From the NCBI GenBank assembly GCA_016195395.1, contig JACPZR010000046.1, positions 1-10,597 of the forward strand: a stretch of 10,597 nucleotides of DNA, read 5' to 3'. Shown here in pieces: positions 1-7,038 of this stretch. The DNA is from Spirochaetia bacterium (GTDB taxonomy: Bacteria > Spirochaetota > Leptospirae > Leptospirales > Leptonemataceae). Positions within the stretch are counted from its first letter, which is position 1, and each line of letters starts with the position of its first letter. A program made the position numbers and the translations under genes. The notes beneath the pieces are model-generated. The model did no database searches. It was not told the DNA's origin and was given only the letters and a program-made list of their open reading frames with translations.

Positions 1-466
1 CGTTTTCGTGCGGGGCCAGTGAAAGGAAGGCGCGGCCCAGATAGATTTTGTCTTTGTAATTCTTTGGCAGGTCTTCCGGGTGAATGGTGTAGAGCTTCAC
101 TTCATAGTGCGACCCGCTGTCCCCGGCCGTCAGCATCCGCGCAATGACAAGGTTCTGGTTCGTGGAAATAACATAGGAGTTTGTTTCCAAGAGAGGGGAG
201 TGAAGCGCCAGGCTGTGTATTAAATAGCGGCGCAGGTCCTGAAGGGCCTTTACGTTCTCAGAGAGGATATCTTCCGCGGCGTCCCGTTCGCGATCCGTGG
301 GCTTGCCAATGGCAATCAATCGGCCGTCAGGCGTAACAATGAAACGGCTGTCAGCAAAGAAGAATTCCAAGTGGAGGGCATTCAGGACCCCCTCCTGGAA
401 AGAGTCCAAGTGCATCACCGGAACTTTTGGGGCGCCCTGGCCCGCGATCTTCTCGAGCGTTTTCAT
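1..466 (-). CDS. Hypothetical protein, C-terminus beyond left edge (partial)
   Basis: An open frame runs without a stop from an ATG at 466-464 to the left edge, giving about 155 residues that begin MKTLEKIAGQGAPKVPV. I do not recognise the family. The visible part looks soluble: there is no signal peptide or membrane segment. A hydrophobic-aromatic stretch (LEFFFADSRFIV, about residues 33-44) is followed by TPDGRLIAIG, which looks like a beta-hairpin. A charged, probably helical stretch (about 57-90, DRERDAAEDILSENV onward) comes next, then more mixed alpha/beta sequence. It could be a sensor or PAS-like domain, but no signature residue supports that. The frame stays open upstream to a stop near 541, but 466 is the first ATG. 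No Shine-Dalgarno sequence precedes it. It lies 77 bases downstream of queA on the same strand, so it could be co-transcribed with queA or driven by the AT-rich stretch just before it. Confidence 0.7.
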   Translation of the reverse strand, partial: MKTLEKIAGQGAPKVPVMHLDSFQEGVLNALHLEFFFADSRFIVTPDGRLIAIGKPTDRERDAAEDILSENVKALQDLRRYLIHSLALHSPLLETNSYVISTNQNLVIARMLTAGDSGSHYEVKLYTIHPEDLPKNYKDKIYLGRAFLSLAPHEN

Positions 467-468
467 AC

Positions 469-491
469 GTAATACATATATTATGTAATAC
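469..491. repeat. Short direct and inverted repeats in the AT-rich gap
   Basis: GTAATAC occurs twice, at 469-475 and 485-491, sixteen bases apart. Between and overlapping these copies is an inverted repeat, TACATA (473-478) and TATGTA (482-487), separated by three bases. It overlaps the candidate -10 box and the likely start of the leftmost transcript, so it could be an operator. Short repeats are expected by chance in AT-rich DNA, so the functional reading is weak. Confidence 0.3.
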
Positions 492-509
492 AGACTATAA
501 TCGTTACAA
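480..509 (-). promoter_or_regulatory. Candidate promoter for the leftmost gene
   Basis: On the minus strand a TTGTAA (509-504) is separated by 18 bases from CATAAT (485-480), which matches a sigma-70 -10 box at five of six positions. The stretch is much more AT-rich than its surroundings. Initiation would fall near 473, only about seven bases before the ATG at 466, so a very short or leaderless transcript is implied. The match is by eye and the -35 is weak (four of six). Confidence 0.3.
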
Positions 510-543
510 CTCCATGGTGGATGGGCGGGAGAAACGGGTCAAG

Positions 544-1620
544 CTAAATAATCAACATGGCATCGCCGTAGCTGTAGAAGCGGTAACGGGCCGTCACTGC
601 GTGGGCGTACGCCTTTTGAATGAGCTCCGTCCCTCCGAACGCACAGACGAGCGCAAAGAGCGAAGAGCGCGGCAGGTGAAAATTGGTGAAAAGCCCGTCA
701 AAGGACTGTGGTCGGTCAGGAGGCAGAATGAAAAGCGACGTGCTGAAACGGCCCGCGACAAGGCACCCGTGCTCTCTGATACAGCTTTCCACTGCGCGGA
801 GCGTTGTGGTGCCCACCGCAATCTTTCTGCCGCGTGAGTCGGCCCACTGGCGCGCGGCCTCATGTCCAATGCTGTAGCGTTCTTTGTGCAGACGCCGGCT
901 CTCGATCATCTCTGCAGTGACCGGCGCAAATGTTCCGTAGCCAACGTTCAATTCTACAAAAGCGCGGTCAACGCGGGCCCGCTCCAGATCCTCAAGCAGC
1001 GTTTCTGTGAAGTGAAGCCCCGCCGTAGGGGCGGCCGCCGAACCGGTATTTTTTGCAAAGATGCTCTGATAACGCAGAGCGTCATCCGCGTCTGCTGTGC
1101 GGTTCATGTAGGGCGGGATGGGCATTTCCCCGTGCGTCAGGAAGAAGTCTTCCGCCTGTTCACGATCTTTCCATGCCGGGGAGCCATCCGGCCGCACCGC
1201 CGTCAGGCGCGGGTATGCGTCATCCCGGAACGATACAGAAAAAAGCAGAGAGTCGCCTCCCTGCTCCAGGAGAAGTGTTTCGCCCTCTTTGATGCGCGAT
1301 GAGTTGCCGAGGAGACATTCCCAGGAACCGTCGCTTTCCGACTCGAGGAAAACGGCCTCCACACGGGCGCCACTTCTGCGCTTGAGGCGAAGGCGGCACT
1401 GGCGGACGCGCGTTTCGTTGAAAACGAGAAGGTCTCCCGCGTGGAGAAATCGGGGCAGATCAGCGACGACAGCGTCAGTCAACGTCTGCGTTGTGGTATT
1501 TACAACGAGCATGCGTGACTGCCCGCGCCCCGCAGGCGGACGGGTGGCGATCAGTTCCTGGGGGAGATCGAAGTCGAACGCGGCGAGAATTTCAGACCCC
1601 TCTTGTTTTTCACTTCTCAT
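544..1620 (-). CDS. queA: S-adenosylmethionine:tRNA ribosyltransferase-isomerase QueA
   Basis: QueA transfers and isomerises the ribose of S-adenosylmethionine onto preQ1 at the wobble position of GUN-anticodon tRNAs, making epoxyqueuosine in the cytoplasm. The product is 358 residues from the ATG at 1620, close to the usual 340-360. Family blocks appear in order: FDFDLPQELIA (15-25), LHAGDLLVFNETRV (59-72), GEMPIPPYMNR (164-174), GSAAAPTAGLHFT (193-205), VELNVGYGTF (222-231), GTTTLRAVES (270-279), TNFHLPRSSLFALVCAF (312-328) and YRFYSYGDAML (346-356). Small departures include NETRV where NDTRV is common and PPD where a PG-type turn is common. The frame extends upstream to 1680, but those 20 residues are not QueA-like and would overlap the divergent gene. 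No Shine-Dalgarno precedes 1620. A GAGGGG lies inside the gene six bases before an ATT codon at 1590, where many QueA proteins begin. A rare ATT start (348 residues) is therefore conceivable but unproven. Confidence 0.96.
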   Translation of the reverse strand: MRSEKQEGSEILAAFDFDLPQELIATRPPAGRGQSRMLVVNTTTQTLTDAVVADLPRFLHAGDLLVFNETRVRQCRLRLKRRSGARVEAVFLESESDGSWECLLGNSSRIKEGETLLLEQGGDSLLFSVSFRDDAYPRLTAVRPDGSPAWKDREQAEDFFLTHGEMPIPPYMNRTADADDALRYQSIFAKNTGSAAAPTAGLHFTETLLEDLERARVDRAFVELNVGYGTFAPVTAEMIESRRLHKERYSIGHEAARQWADSRGRKIAVGTTTLRAVESCIREHGCLVAGRFSTSLFILPPDRPQSFDGLFTNFHLPRSSLFALVCAFGGTELIQKAYAHAVTARYRFYSYGDAMLII

Positions 1621-3049
1621 GTCCGAGGTTTTGTTTTTTGATGACCCCGTGAATCTGCAAGCCTTTTGGCTGCGAATCAAGGCGCGGCTGCCCGTGATCT
1701 ACCCCGCAGTGCTCGGCGTGGCGCTGCTTGCTGTTTTCCTGCAGGGAATGAAAATCACTACTGCGTCAACGGACATGCCGTCGTTTCGGAACCGGAGTGA
1801 CTTCGACGATTACTTCCAGGCCGCCATCAAGCTGTCCAAAGGGGAAGACCCCTACCATATAGAAAAGATCGAGGACCTCAAAGAGGAGTGGGAGGCGAGC
1901 GGCGCAAAGGACCCGGCTGAACTCATGCGCCTTTTGTCCGGCCTCAAGGGTGTGGGCACATATCTCTACGCGCCGTTCACCGCATTTCTTCTGACGCCGC
2001 TTGCGCCGCTGTCGTACCGCGCGGCGTCATCGGTGTTTCAAGCGCTGTCGTTCGCGGCTCTGCTTTTGTTTTGTTTTCTTATGTACCGCATGGGCAGGAC
2101 GGACCGTGCGCGGTTCTTTGCAGCCGCCGCTCTCGCATGTCTTCTGTGTCTGCGCTTTCTGATTGAAAACGCGGGAAACGGGAACGTGGGCTTCTTTCTT
2201 CTGTTGTTGGTGCTCGCAGGTCTGTCGTTTTCCTTTTCTGACCGCCCTTTCCTGATGCTCTTGGGCGGTTTTCTTCTGGGCCTTGCCACCGTGATGAAAG
2301 TGACACCCGTTGTGTTTGGCATTGTCCTTTTGGGCGGCAGGCGTTGGACGGCGCTTGCGGGAGCCGCGGTCGGAGCGTTATTCGCTCTCCTGTCGCCTGC
2401 GCTGCTTTTGGGATGGGATCGGAACTTGGAACTCCTGGGAAATTGGAATACGCTTCTTCTCTCAAGCTACCAGAAGAATTCCTTTGTGCGGGCGTGGGCC
2501 AACAACCAGTCGCTTGCGGGCGCGTTGGGGAAACTGTTTGTGCCCAACTCGGATATGAAACAGGCAGCGGTGGGGCTGCCGATTGTGAGCCTCGCCCCGG
2601 CCGGGGTCTACATGCTGGGGCAGGGCGTGCGTTTTGTCAATCTGGCGCTTCTGGGCCTTGCCGGTGTTTTGGGCCTCCTCACGGCGGTGAAGCAGCCGCT
2701 CACACGAAGCGACTTGTTCGAGCGCATCCGCGGGTTCGACATCGTCATGCTGTCGGCGCTGGTTTCCCTGATTGTATCGGGGGTGAGCTGGTACCACGCA
2801 TACTCTCTTCTTCTCCTCCCGGTGTGGCTCTTTCTCAGGATCCGTCCCGAGTGGACCGGCATGACACGCGGCGAAAAAAGCGTCATCGTCATAGTGGGTT
2901 TTTTTGGTTTGGGAACGCTGATTCTCTCCTGGCATCTGCGGGACGTTCTGGCCATGTACTCGGTCCTGGTTTGGCTCGCGCTCGCGGTGATCGGATGGCT
3001 GTCGTTGCGCATTGTGCGTTCGCTCTTTGCCGCGCAGGTCTCCGGCTGA
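1619..3049 (+). CDS. GT87/DUF2029-family polytopic membrane glycosyltransferase
   Basis: From the ATG at 1619 the product is 476 residues with about ten hydrophobic segments. The first is at about 26-43 and the rest fill the region from about 115 to the C-terminus. After the first segment comes an extracytoplasmic loop with RSDFDDYFQAAIKLSKGEDPY (in part 59-79). This is the GT87 pattern of an acidic residue followed by Y..A..L..G..PY, with the Asp pair as the likely catalytic site. Next is a YAPFTAFLLTPLAPL stretch (117-131), typical of the family. Known GT87 enzymes are GT-C-type mannosyltransferases that use polyprenyl-phosphate sugars, so a lipid-linked sugar donor is inferred; the sugar and acceptor cannot be told. 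The frame is open far upstream, but that part is antisense to queA. The ATG at 1619 shares bases with the queA start and has no Shine-Dalgarno. A GTG at 1649 is a possible alternative. It is followed after 68 bases by the MBOAT gene. Confidence 0.85.
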   Translation: MSEVLFFDDPVNLQAFWLRIKARLPVIYPAVLGVALLAVFLQGMKITTASTDMPSFRNRSDFDDYFQAAIKLSKGEDPYHIEKIEDLKEEWEASGAKDPAELMRLLSGLKGVGTYLYAPFTAFLLTPLAPLSYRAASSVFQALSFAALLLFCFLMYRMGRTDRARFFAAAALACLLCLRFLIENAGNGNVGFFLLLLVLAGLSFSFSDRPFLMLLGGFLLGLATVMKVTPVVFGIVLLGGRRWTALAGAAVGALFALLSPALLLGWDRNLELLGNWNTLLLSSYQKNSFVRAWANNQSLAGALGKLFVPNSDMKQAAVGLPIVSLAPAGVYMLGQGVRFVNLALLGLAGVLGLLTAVKQPLTRSDLFERIRGFDIVMLSALVSLIVSGVSWYHAYSLLLLPVWLFLRIRPEWTGMTRGEKSVIVIVGFFGLGTLILSWHLRDVLAMYSVLVWLALAVIGWLSLRIVRSLFAAQVSG

Positions 3050-3052
3050 GCC

Positions 3053-3108
3053 TTTGGGCCGCCCAAAAACCGGTTTTCTTTCTGCAGGGGGGCTGATTCC
3101 TTGGGCGG
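3053..3108 (+). promoter_or_regulatory. Mutually exclusive RNA pairings in the MBOAT gene leader
   Basis: The 68-base gap between the glycosyltransferase and MBOAT genes holds three related elements. TTTGGGC (3053-3059) is complementary to GCCCAAA (3061-3067). The overlapping CCGCCCAA (3059-3066) is exactly complementary, over eight bases, to TTGGGCGG (3101-3108). A 12-base palindrome AAAACCGGTTTT lies at 3066-3077. The downstream arm includes GGCGGA (3104-3109), the only Shine-Dalgarno-like sequence before the ATG at 3118. The longer pairing would hide that site, while the upstream pairing would free it, although the upstream stem is short and has a tight loop. The upstream part could instead be a weak terminator, but no immediate run of T follows. 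Pairing was judged by eye. Confidence 0.3.
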
Positions 3109-3117
3109 AAAACAACC

Positions 3118-4623
3118 ATGGTCTTCAACTCCGCAGTCTTCATCGTTTTCTTCGCCATTGTCTATGCGGTCTATTGGACGCTGCAACGTTCCAACAAGCG
3201 GTTGCTGCTCCAGAACCGCTTTCTCCTGCTGGCATCGTATTTCTTCTATGGGTATTGGGACTGGCTCTTCCTGAGTCTGATCCTGATCACAACCGTTGTC
3301 GACTTTAACGTCGGTGTCTGGCTGGACCGACTGGAGGCTCCGCGCCGCCGCAAGCAGCTTCTGTCCCTGTCAGTGCTGCTGAACCTGGGTCTTCTTGGGG
3401 CGTTCAAGTATTACGACTTCTTTGCCCAGAGTTTCGTGGCAGCAGTCCGCGCTGTATCGCCGGGAGCATTTGCGGATCCGTCCAGTTCGATCCTTCTTCA
3501 CGTTATCCTTCCGGTGGGGATCAGTTTCTATACGTTCCAGAGTATGTCGTACACGATTGACGTCTACCGCGGCACGGTGAAGGCGGAGAAGAACTTCCTG
3601 GATTTTGCGCTCTTTGTGAGCTTTTTCCCCATGCTTGTGGCCGGCCCCATCATGCGTGCCGGTGAGCTCCTCCCACAGTTAGTAAAGGAACGCAAGTTTT
3701 CCTGGGACGACATGCGGGACGGCGCGTGGCTCATTCTGCTGGGCTTCTTCATGAAAGTCTACGTGGCCGACAATCTGGAACCTTTAGTTTCGATGGTCTA
3801 CGCCCCGTCGAAGGCGGCCTATGACGCCAATCCCTCTGTTGTGTCAGGGCACGGCGGAGCGCAGACGGCGCTTGCGTCGATCGCCTTCATCTTCCAAATT
3901 TACGGCGACTTTGCAGGCTACTCCGGGATTGCGCTCGGGGCGGCCAAGATGCTCGGTGTGGATCTGATCGTAAACTTCAATGTTCCGCAGATGTCGCAGA
4001 ACCCGGCGGAGCTTTGGCGGCGCTGGCACGTATCGCTCAACCGATGGGTAACGGACTATGTTTACATTCCGCTGGGCGGAAGCCGCATGGGATTCTTTCT
4101 CCAGTACCGGAACGTCTTCGTATTGTTTGTCGTTATGGGCTTCTGGCATGGAGCCAACTGGACCTTCATCATCTGGGGCGCTTACAACGGACTCTGGCTC
4201 ATTGCCTACCTTCTCTGGAGCAAGAACGTGCCGAAGATTTCGGACCGATTTTCTCCGCGCCTGCAGGCAGCGATCAGAGGCGTCAAAATGGTGGGCGTCT
4301 TTCTGGCCTTTGCGGTATCAGGCACATTCTTCCGTGCGTACGACTTCCATCACATTGTTGAGATATGGAAGTCCCTCTTGACCGGTCCGTGGGATTTCTC
4401 CAACACTGTGCACGGTGTCTATCCCGCAGGCTACATGGCCGGTGAAATATTCCGCAAAGTGGCCGTGCTTCTGGTCCTTGACTACTTCACGTACAAGAAG
4501 GGCGACCCTTTCTGGATTTTTGAGAAACCCGTGCTTGTGCGTGTCCTTGTGTACACCTCTCTTTTCTTCACCGTGGTCATGCTCGGTGTGTTCGGGAAAG
4601 ATGTTATCTACTTTGCCTTCTAA
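3118..4623 (+). CDS. MBOAT-family membrane-bound O-acyltransferase (AlgI/DltB-like)
   Basis: This 501-residue polytopic protein has the AlgI/DltB/PatB layout. Such enzymes move an acyl group, often acetyl, from a cytoplasmic donor to a carbohydrate or teichoic-acid-type acceptor outside the membrane. It opens with MVFNSAVFIVFFAIVYAVYW, the usual first segment. Later come a VAGPIMRAGELLPQL block, QIYGDFAGYSGIALGAAKMLG, then RRWHVSLNRWVTDYVYIPLGG with His304, and MGFWHGANWTFIIWGAYNG with the expected catalytic His344. Length and motif order are complete, so the enzyme should be active. The ATG at 3118 is preceded by GGCGGA ten bases away. The SGNH-like gene starts ten bases after its stop; MBOAT enzymes of this type usually work with such a partner (AlgI with AlgJ/AlgX, DltB with DltD). 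The acyl donor and the glycan acceptor are not revealed by sequence. Confidence 0.93.
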   Translation: MVFNSAVFIVFFAIVYAVYWTLQRSNKRLLLQNRFLLLASYFFYGYWDWLFLSLILITTVVDFNVGVWLDRLEAPRRRKQLLSLSVLLNLGLLGAFKYYDFFAQSFVAAVRAVSPGAFADPSSSILLHVILPVGISFYTFQSMSYTIDVYRGTVKAEKNFLDFALFVSFFPMLVAGPIMRAGELLPQLVKERKFSWDDMRDGAWLILLGFFMKVYVADNLEPLVSMVYAPSKAAYDANPSVVSGHGGAQTALASIAFIFQIYGDFAGYSGIALGAAKMLGVDLIVNFNVPQMSQNPAELWRRWHVSLNRWVTDYVYIPLGGSRMGFFLQYRNVFVLFVVMGFWHGANWTFIIWGAYNGLWLIAYLLWSKNVPKISDRFSPRLQAAIRGVKMVGVFLAFAVSGTFFRAYDFHHIVEIWKSLLTGPWDFSNTVHGVYPAGYMAGEIFRKVAVLLVLDYFTYKKGDPFWIFEKPVLVRVLVYTSLFFTVVMLGVFGKDVIYFAF

Positions 4624-4633
4624 CCGGTGACTT

Positions 4634-5731
4634 GTGGGAAACAACGCTTCAAAACAATCGTCTCTGCGCCGGTACCTCTTATTCCCGGTCGCCTTGTTCT
4701 TTGTCTACTTTGCCGTGGACAAGACCTGTCTTCTGCCCAGGATGAAGGCCCTCACACAGCCGGATGCCACCTATCTCTACTATGACTACAAGACAGAACT
4801 GCTGGATGAGCTGGAGACGGTTTATAAGCAGGATCGTACGCATGCAAAGCAGAAGAAGTTTCTGCTTGTTCTGGGCAGCTCACGGTTGATGTTTTTTGAC
4901 TACGCTTCTTTCAAGCGCAACTACCCGGACTGGGAATTGTTCAATTTCTCCTGCCCCGTAACCATGCCCGCGTACTACTCGTTTCTTCTCCAGCGCGTTC
5001 TGGAGCGGGGCATCAAGCCGGATCTCATTCTGGTTGAGACGGATCCGTTTCAGTTCAATGACGGCACTAACACGTTTCTCAAGTCTAACGTTACCTACAG
5101 CCTCGATCTCCGCTTTGTCCTTGAGAATTGGCCGCGTTTCACGCGCGGGGAAGTGTCTCATTTTATAGGCCGGCGCCTGTTCGCGGGCTTGAAGTATCCG
5201 CCCAACCCGGAACATCTGATTGCGCGCCTGCGGGACCCGCAGAACAAATTCGGACTGGTATTTGCGGAGCTGGACAAATTCCAGCGCGAGAACCGGGGCG
5301 CCGGCAGGAATATCATTCCCAAAGAAGACTGGTTTGAGCGTGATTTTGCCCGTTTGGAAGCCACATCGCGCACATCGCTTCGGTGGATCTACGGGAACTA
5401 CAAAATGTCGGACCGACAGTGGGTGTTCCTGGAGCAGGTCCTGGACCGCGCACGGAATGCCGGCGTGCAGACGATTTTGATCCGTCCGCCGGTGTCCCGT
5501 CCCATGCAGAGGATGATCGACACTGACTTGGGAGCGTCCCAGGACCAGTGGCGCCGTCGTTTGTCAGAACTCCGCGGACGTTATGCCGTGCCGTTCCTTG
5601 ATCTGTCCGCCCGTGATGATTACTATTGCAATACCTTCGTCGATGGATCGCACATGTCGATCGAGTGCTATCACCCGCTGATGGTGCTTGCCATGTCAGA
5701 GTACCGGAAATTGACGCGCGGTAAGCCGTAA
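4634..5731 (+). CDS. Membrane-anchored SGNH-like protein, probable DUF1574 family, MBOAT partner
   Basis: The product is 365 residues from a GTG at 4634. A single N-terminal hydrophobic segment (about 14-35, YLLFPVALFFVYFAVDK onward) should anchor a large domain on the extracytoplasmic side. LLVLGSSRLMFFD (78-89) looks like SGNH block I, with Ser82 or Ser83 as nucleophile. FVDGSHMS (335-342) supplies the block V Asp337-x-x-His340 pair. Between them are FNFSCPVTM (103-111) and LILVETDPFQF (131-141). This resembles DUF1574 proteins of Leptospira, and in architecture DltD and AlgJ, which complete acyl transfer begun by an MBOAT enzyme. The family name comes from memory of the pattern; DltD-like is the alternative. 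GTG is chosen because the next Met (residue 37) would remove the anchor. GGTGA lies just three bases before the GTG, closer than usual. It ends two bases before the convergent dsbD stop. Confidence 0.8.
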   Translation: MGNNASKQSSLRRYLLFPVALFFVYFAVDKTCLLPRMKALTQPDATYLYYDYKTELLDELETVYKQDRTHAKQKKFLLVLGSSRLMFFDYASFKRNYPDWELFNFSCPVTMPAYYSFLLQRVLERGIKPDLILVETDPFQFNDGTNTFLKSNVTYSLDLRFVLENWPRFTRGEVSHFIGRRLFAGLKYPPNPEHLIARLRDPQNKFGLVFAELDKFQRENRGAGRNIIPKEDWFERDFARLEATSRTSLRWIYGNYKMSDRQWVFLEQVLDRARNAGVQTILIRPPVSRPMQRMIDTDLGASQDQWRRRLSELRGRYAVPFLDLSARDDYYCNTFVDGSHMSIECYHPLMVLAMSEYRKLTRGKP

Positions 5732-5745
5732 GACTACTTCCGCGC
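5716..5745. terminator. Hairpin spanning both convergent stop codons, candidate bidirectional terminator
   Basis: GCGCGG (5716-5721), a bulged T, then AAG (5723-5725) pairs with CTT (5737-5739) and CCGCGC (5740-5745). This gives a nine-base-pair stem with an 11-base loop. The loop holds the TAA of the plus-strand gene (5729-5731) and the TAG of the minus-strand gene (5736-5734). The plus-strand product is followed by TTTCT and the minus-strand one by GTCAATTTCC, so the U tracts are poor. Only two bases separate the two genes, which leaves nowhere else for a terminator between them. Confidence 0.45.
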
Positions 5746-7038
5746 TTTCTCCAGAGCTGCGATCATGCTCTTTGTATCGCGATAGTTATAGCTCTTCCAC
5801 GTATAAGAGCCGTCCGGTTTATATACCAAGAAGAATGGCAGACCGATTGTGAGTTCCTGAAAGCGGCTGTCGTTTTGGAATTCTTCAAAGACCTTGTCTG
5901 TGTCGTAAATCTTCAGGAGAACAGCGGCGGAGAGGGCTTTGTTCAGTTCGGCATCGCTCTGGGCCAGTCGGCTGAAGTCCTTGCAGTTGGCGCACCAGTC
6001 GGCATAAAAATCAATAAAGATTGGACGCCCTTCCGTCTTGGCCAGTGAGAATGCTGCGTCACGATCGCGCAAAAATTTCAAATTCCCCACCATCTCGCTC
6101 TCGGCGGCGGGTCTGACCACCGCTGTGGCGGGCGCCGCGGGACCGTGCAGGGCCACAGCGCGCACAATGAGCGCAATGCCGAACGACACAGCTACCAGCC
6201 CAAAGAACTGCTTCACGCGCGCGGGCAGGCTCCCGTCGCCCGAGCGGGCCCAGAGGAATACGGCAAACGCGAGGAGGAGTATGCCCGCGGCCGTCTGCCA
6301 GATGTCCGTAGTAGAAAATCCCATGGTTCTGAATCCTTTTTCCAATTGAAAGAGCGCGGCCATGAAAACAAGCGCCGCAAAGCCCACTTTGACGAACGTC
6401 ATCCAGCGCCCGTGACGTGGAAGGTGCGCGCCCAAAACTCCCACGAGGAAGAACGGCATTCCCAGTCCCAGACCAAACACGGCAGATAACGCTGTGCCGT
6501 AGGCCGTCCAGCCGATGCTCCCCGAAGAATGCTGCGCAATGAACAAAAGCATGGTGACGATGGCGGGCGCTGTGCAGGCACTCGCAATAATGCCGGCAAG
6601 GAGCCCCATGGCCACCGTGAAGAGAGGGCCGGACTGGGACCCGGCTTTCGTGAGAAGCCTGTCCCCGGTCTGCCAGGTGATCGGATGCCAGTCGAGCATC
6701 ACCGCGGTTAAGAACAGGAAAAGAAACCCCGTGAGCGTTACCGCCGGGCCGCTCTGCATAATCGTATTGAAGGCCCCGCCGAACGCAGCGGCAAAGAAGC
6801 CCAGGATGGCGTATGCGCACATCATCCCGATCCAGTAGAGCAGGGGGTGTTTGTAGCGGCTTTCATGCGCCTGTGTGCGTGTCTTTATGAAGCCGGCGGT
6901 GACGGGAACCAGGGGATACACGCACGGGAACGTGCTGCCAGCAAGCCCCGCGAGCGCGTAGACGGGAAAGGCTACGGCAGGGCGGGTAACGCTTTCTTTG
7001 GCCAGCGTATCAAGCGCGGCAAAGAGGGCGTCGATCAT
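5734..7038 (-). CDS. dsbD: DsbD-type thiol:disulfide interchange protein, membrane core plus C-terminal thioredoxin domain
   Basis: DsbD passes electrons from cytoplasmic thioredoxin through the membrane to periplasmic thiol proteins. This 434-residue protein carries the membrane core and the C-terminal domain but not the N-terminal one. The core (about 20-300) has paired redox cysteines in family contexts: FPCVYPLVP (Cys39) and IIASACTAPA (Cys155), equivalent to the Cys163/Cys285 pair of E. coli DsbD. The thioredoxin-like domain (about 320-434) has FYADWCANCKDF with Cys349 and Cys352, and IGLPFFLVYKPDG with the likely cis-proline, Pro401. All four core-to-C-terminal cysteines are present, so it should be active. 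Its ATG overlaps the stop of the upstream lipoprotein gene as ATGA (7035-7038), which indicates translational coupling. A cluster of G residues (CAGGGAC) precedes the ATG. The N-terminal domain is supplied by that neighbour. Confidence 0.93.
   Translation of the reverse strand: MIDALFAALDTLAKESVTRPAVAFPVYALAGLAGSTFPCVYPLVPVTAGFIKTRTQAHESRYKHPLLYWIGMMCAYAILGFFAAAFGGAFNTIMQSGPAVTLTGFLFLFLTAVMLDWHPITWQTGDRLLTKAGSQSGPLFTVAMGLLAGIIASACTAPAIVTMLLFIAQHSSGSIGWTAYGTALSAVFGLGLGMPFFLVGVLGAHLPRHGRWMTFVKVGFAALVFMAALFQLEKGFRTMGFSTTDIWQTAAGILLLAFAVFLWARSGDGSLPARVKQFFGLVAVSFGIALIVRAVALHGPAAPATAVVRPAAESEMVGNLKFLRDRDAAFSLAKTEGRPIFIDFYADWCANCKDFSRLAQSDAELNKALSAAVLLKIYDTDKVFEEFQNDSRFQELTIGLPFFLVYKPDGSYTWKSYNYRDTKSMIAALEKARK

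Noticed and set aside
544..837. Plus-strand small frames across the 3' half of queA and the left gap
   Set aside because: They overlap conserved QueA C-terminal blocks and have no recognisable start site or domain.
1118..1618. Plus-strand frame continuing upstream of the glycosyltransferase ATG
   Set aside because: These 167 codons lie antisense to well-supported queA motifs, are rich in Arg, Ser and Pro, and are not GT87-like. They are a shadow.
2344..3115. Overlapping frames on both strands inside the glycosyltransferase gene (up to 250 residues)
   Set aside because: Composition is Arg/Pro/Gly-rich with no domain, and the real gene has family motifs across the same bases. Such frames are expected in GC-rich DNA.
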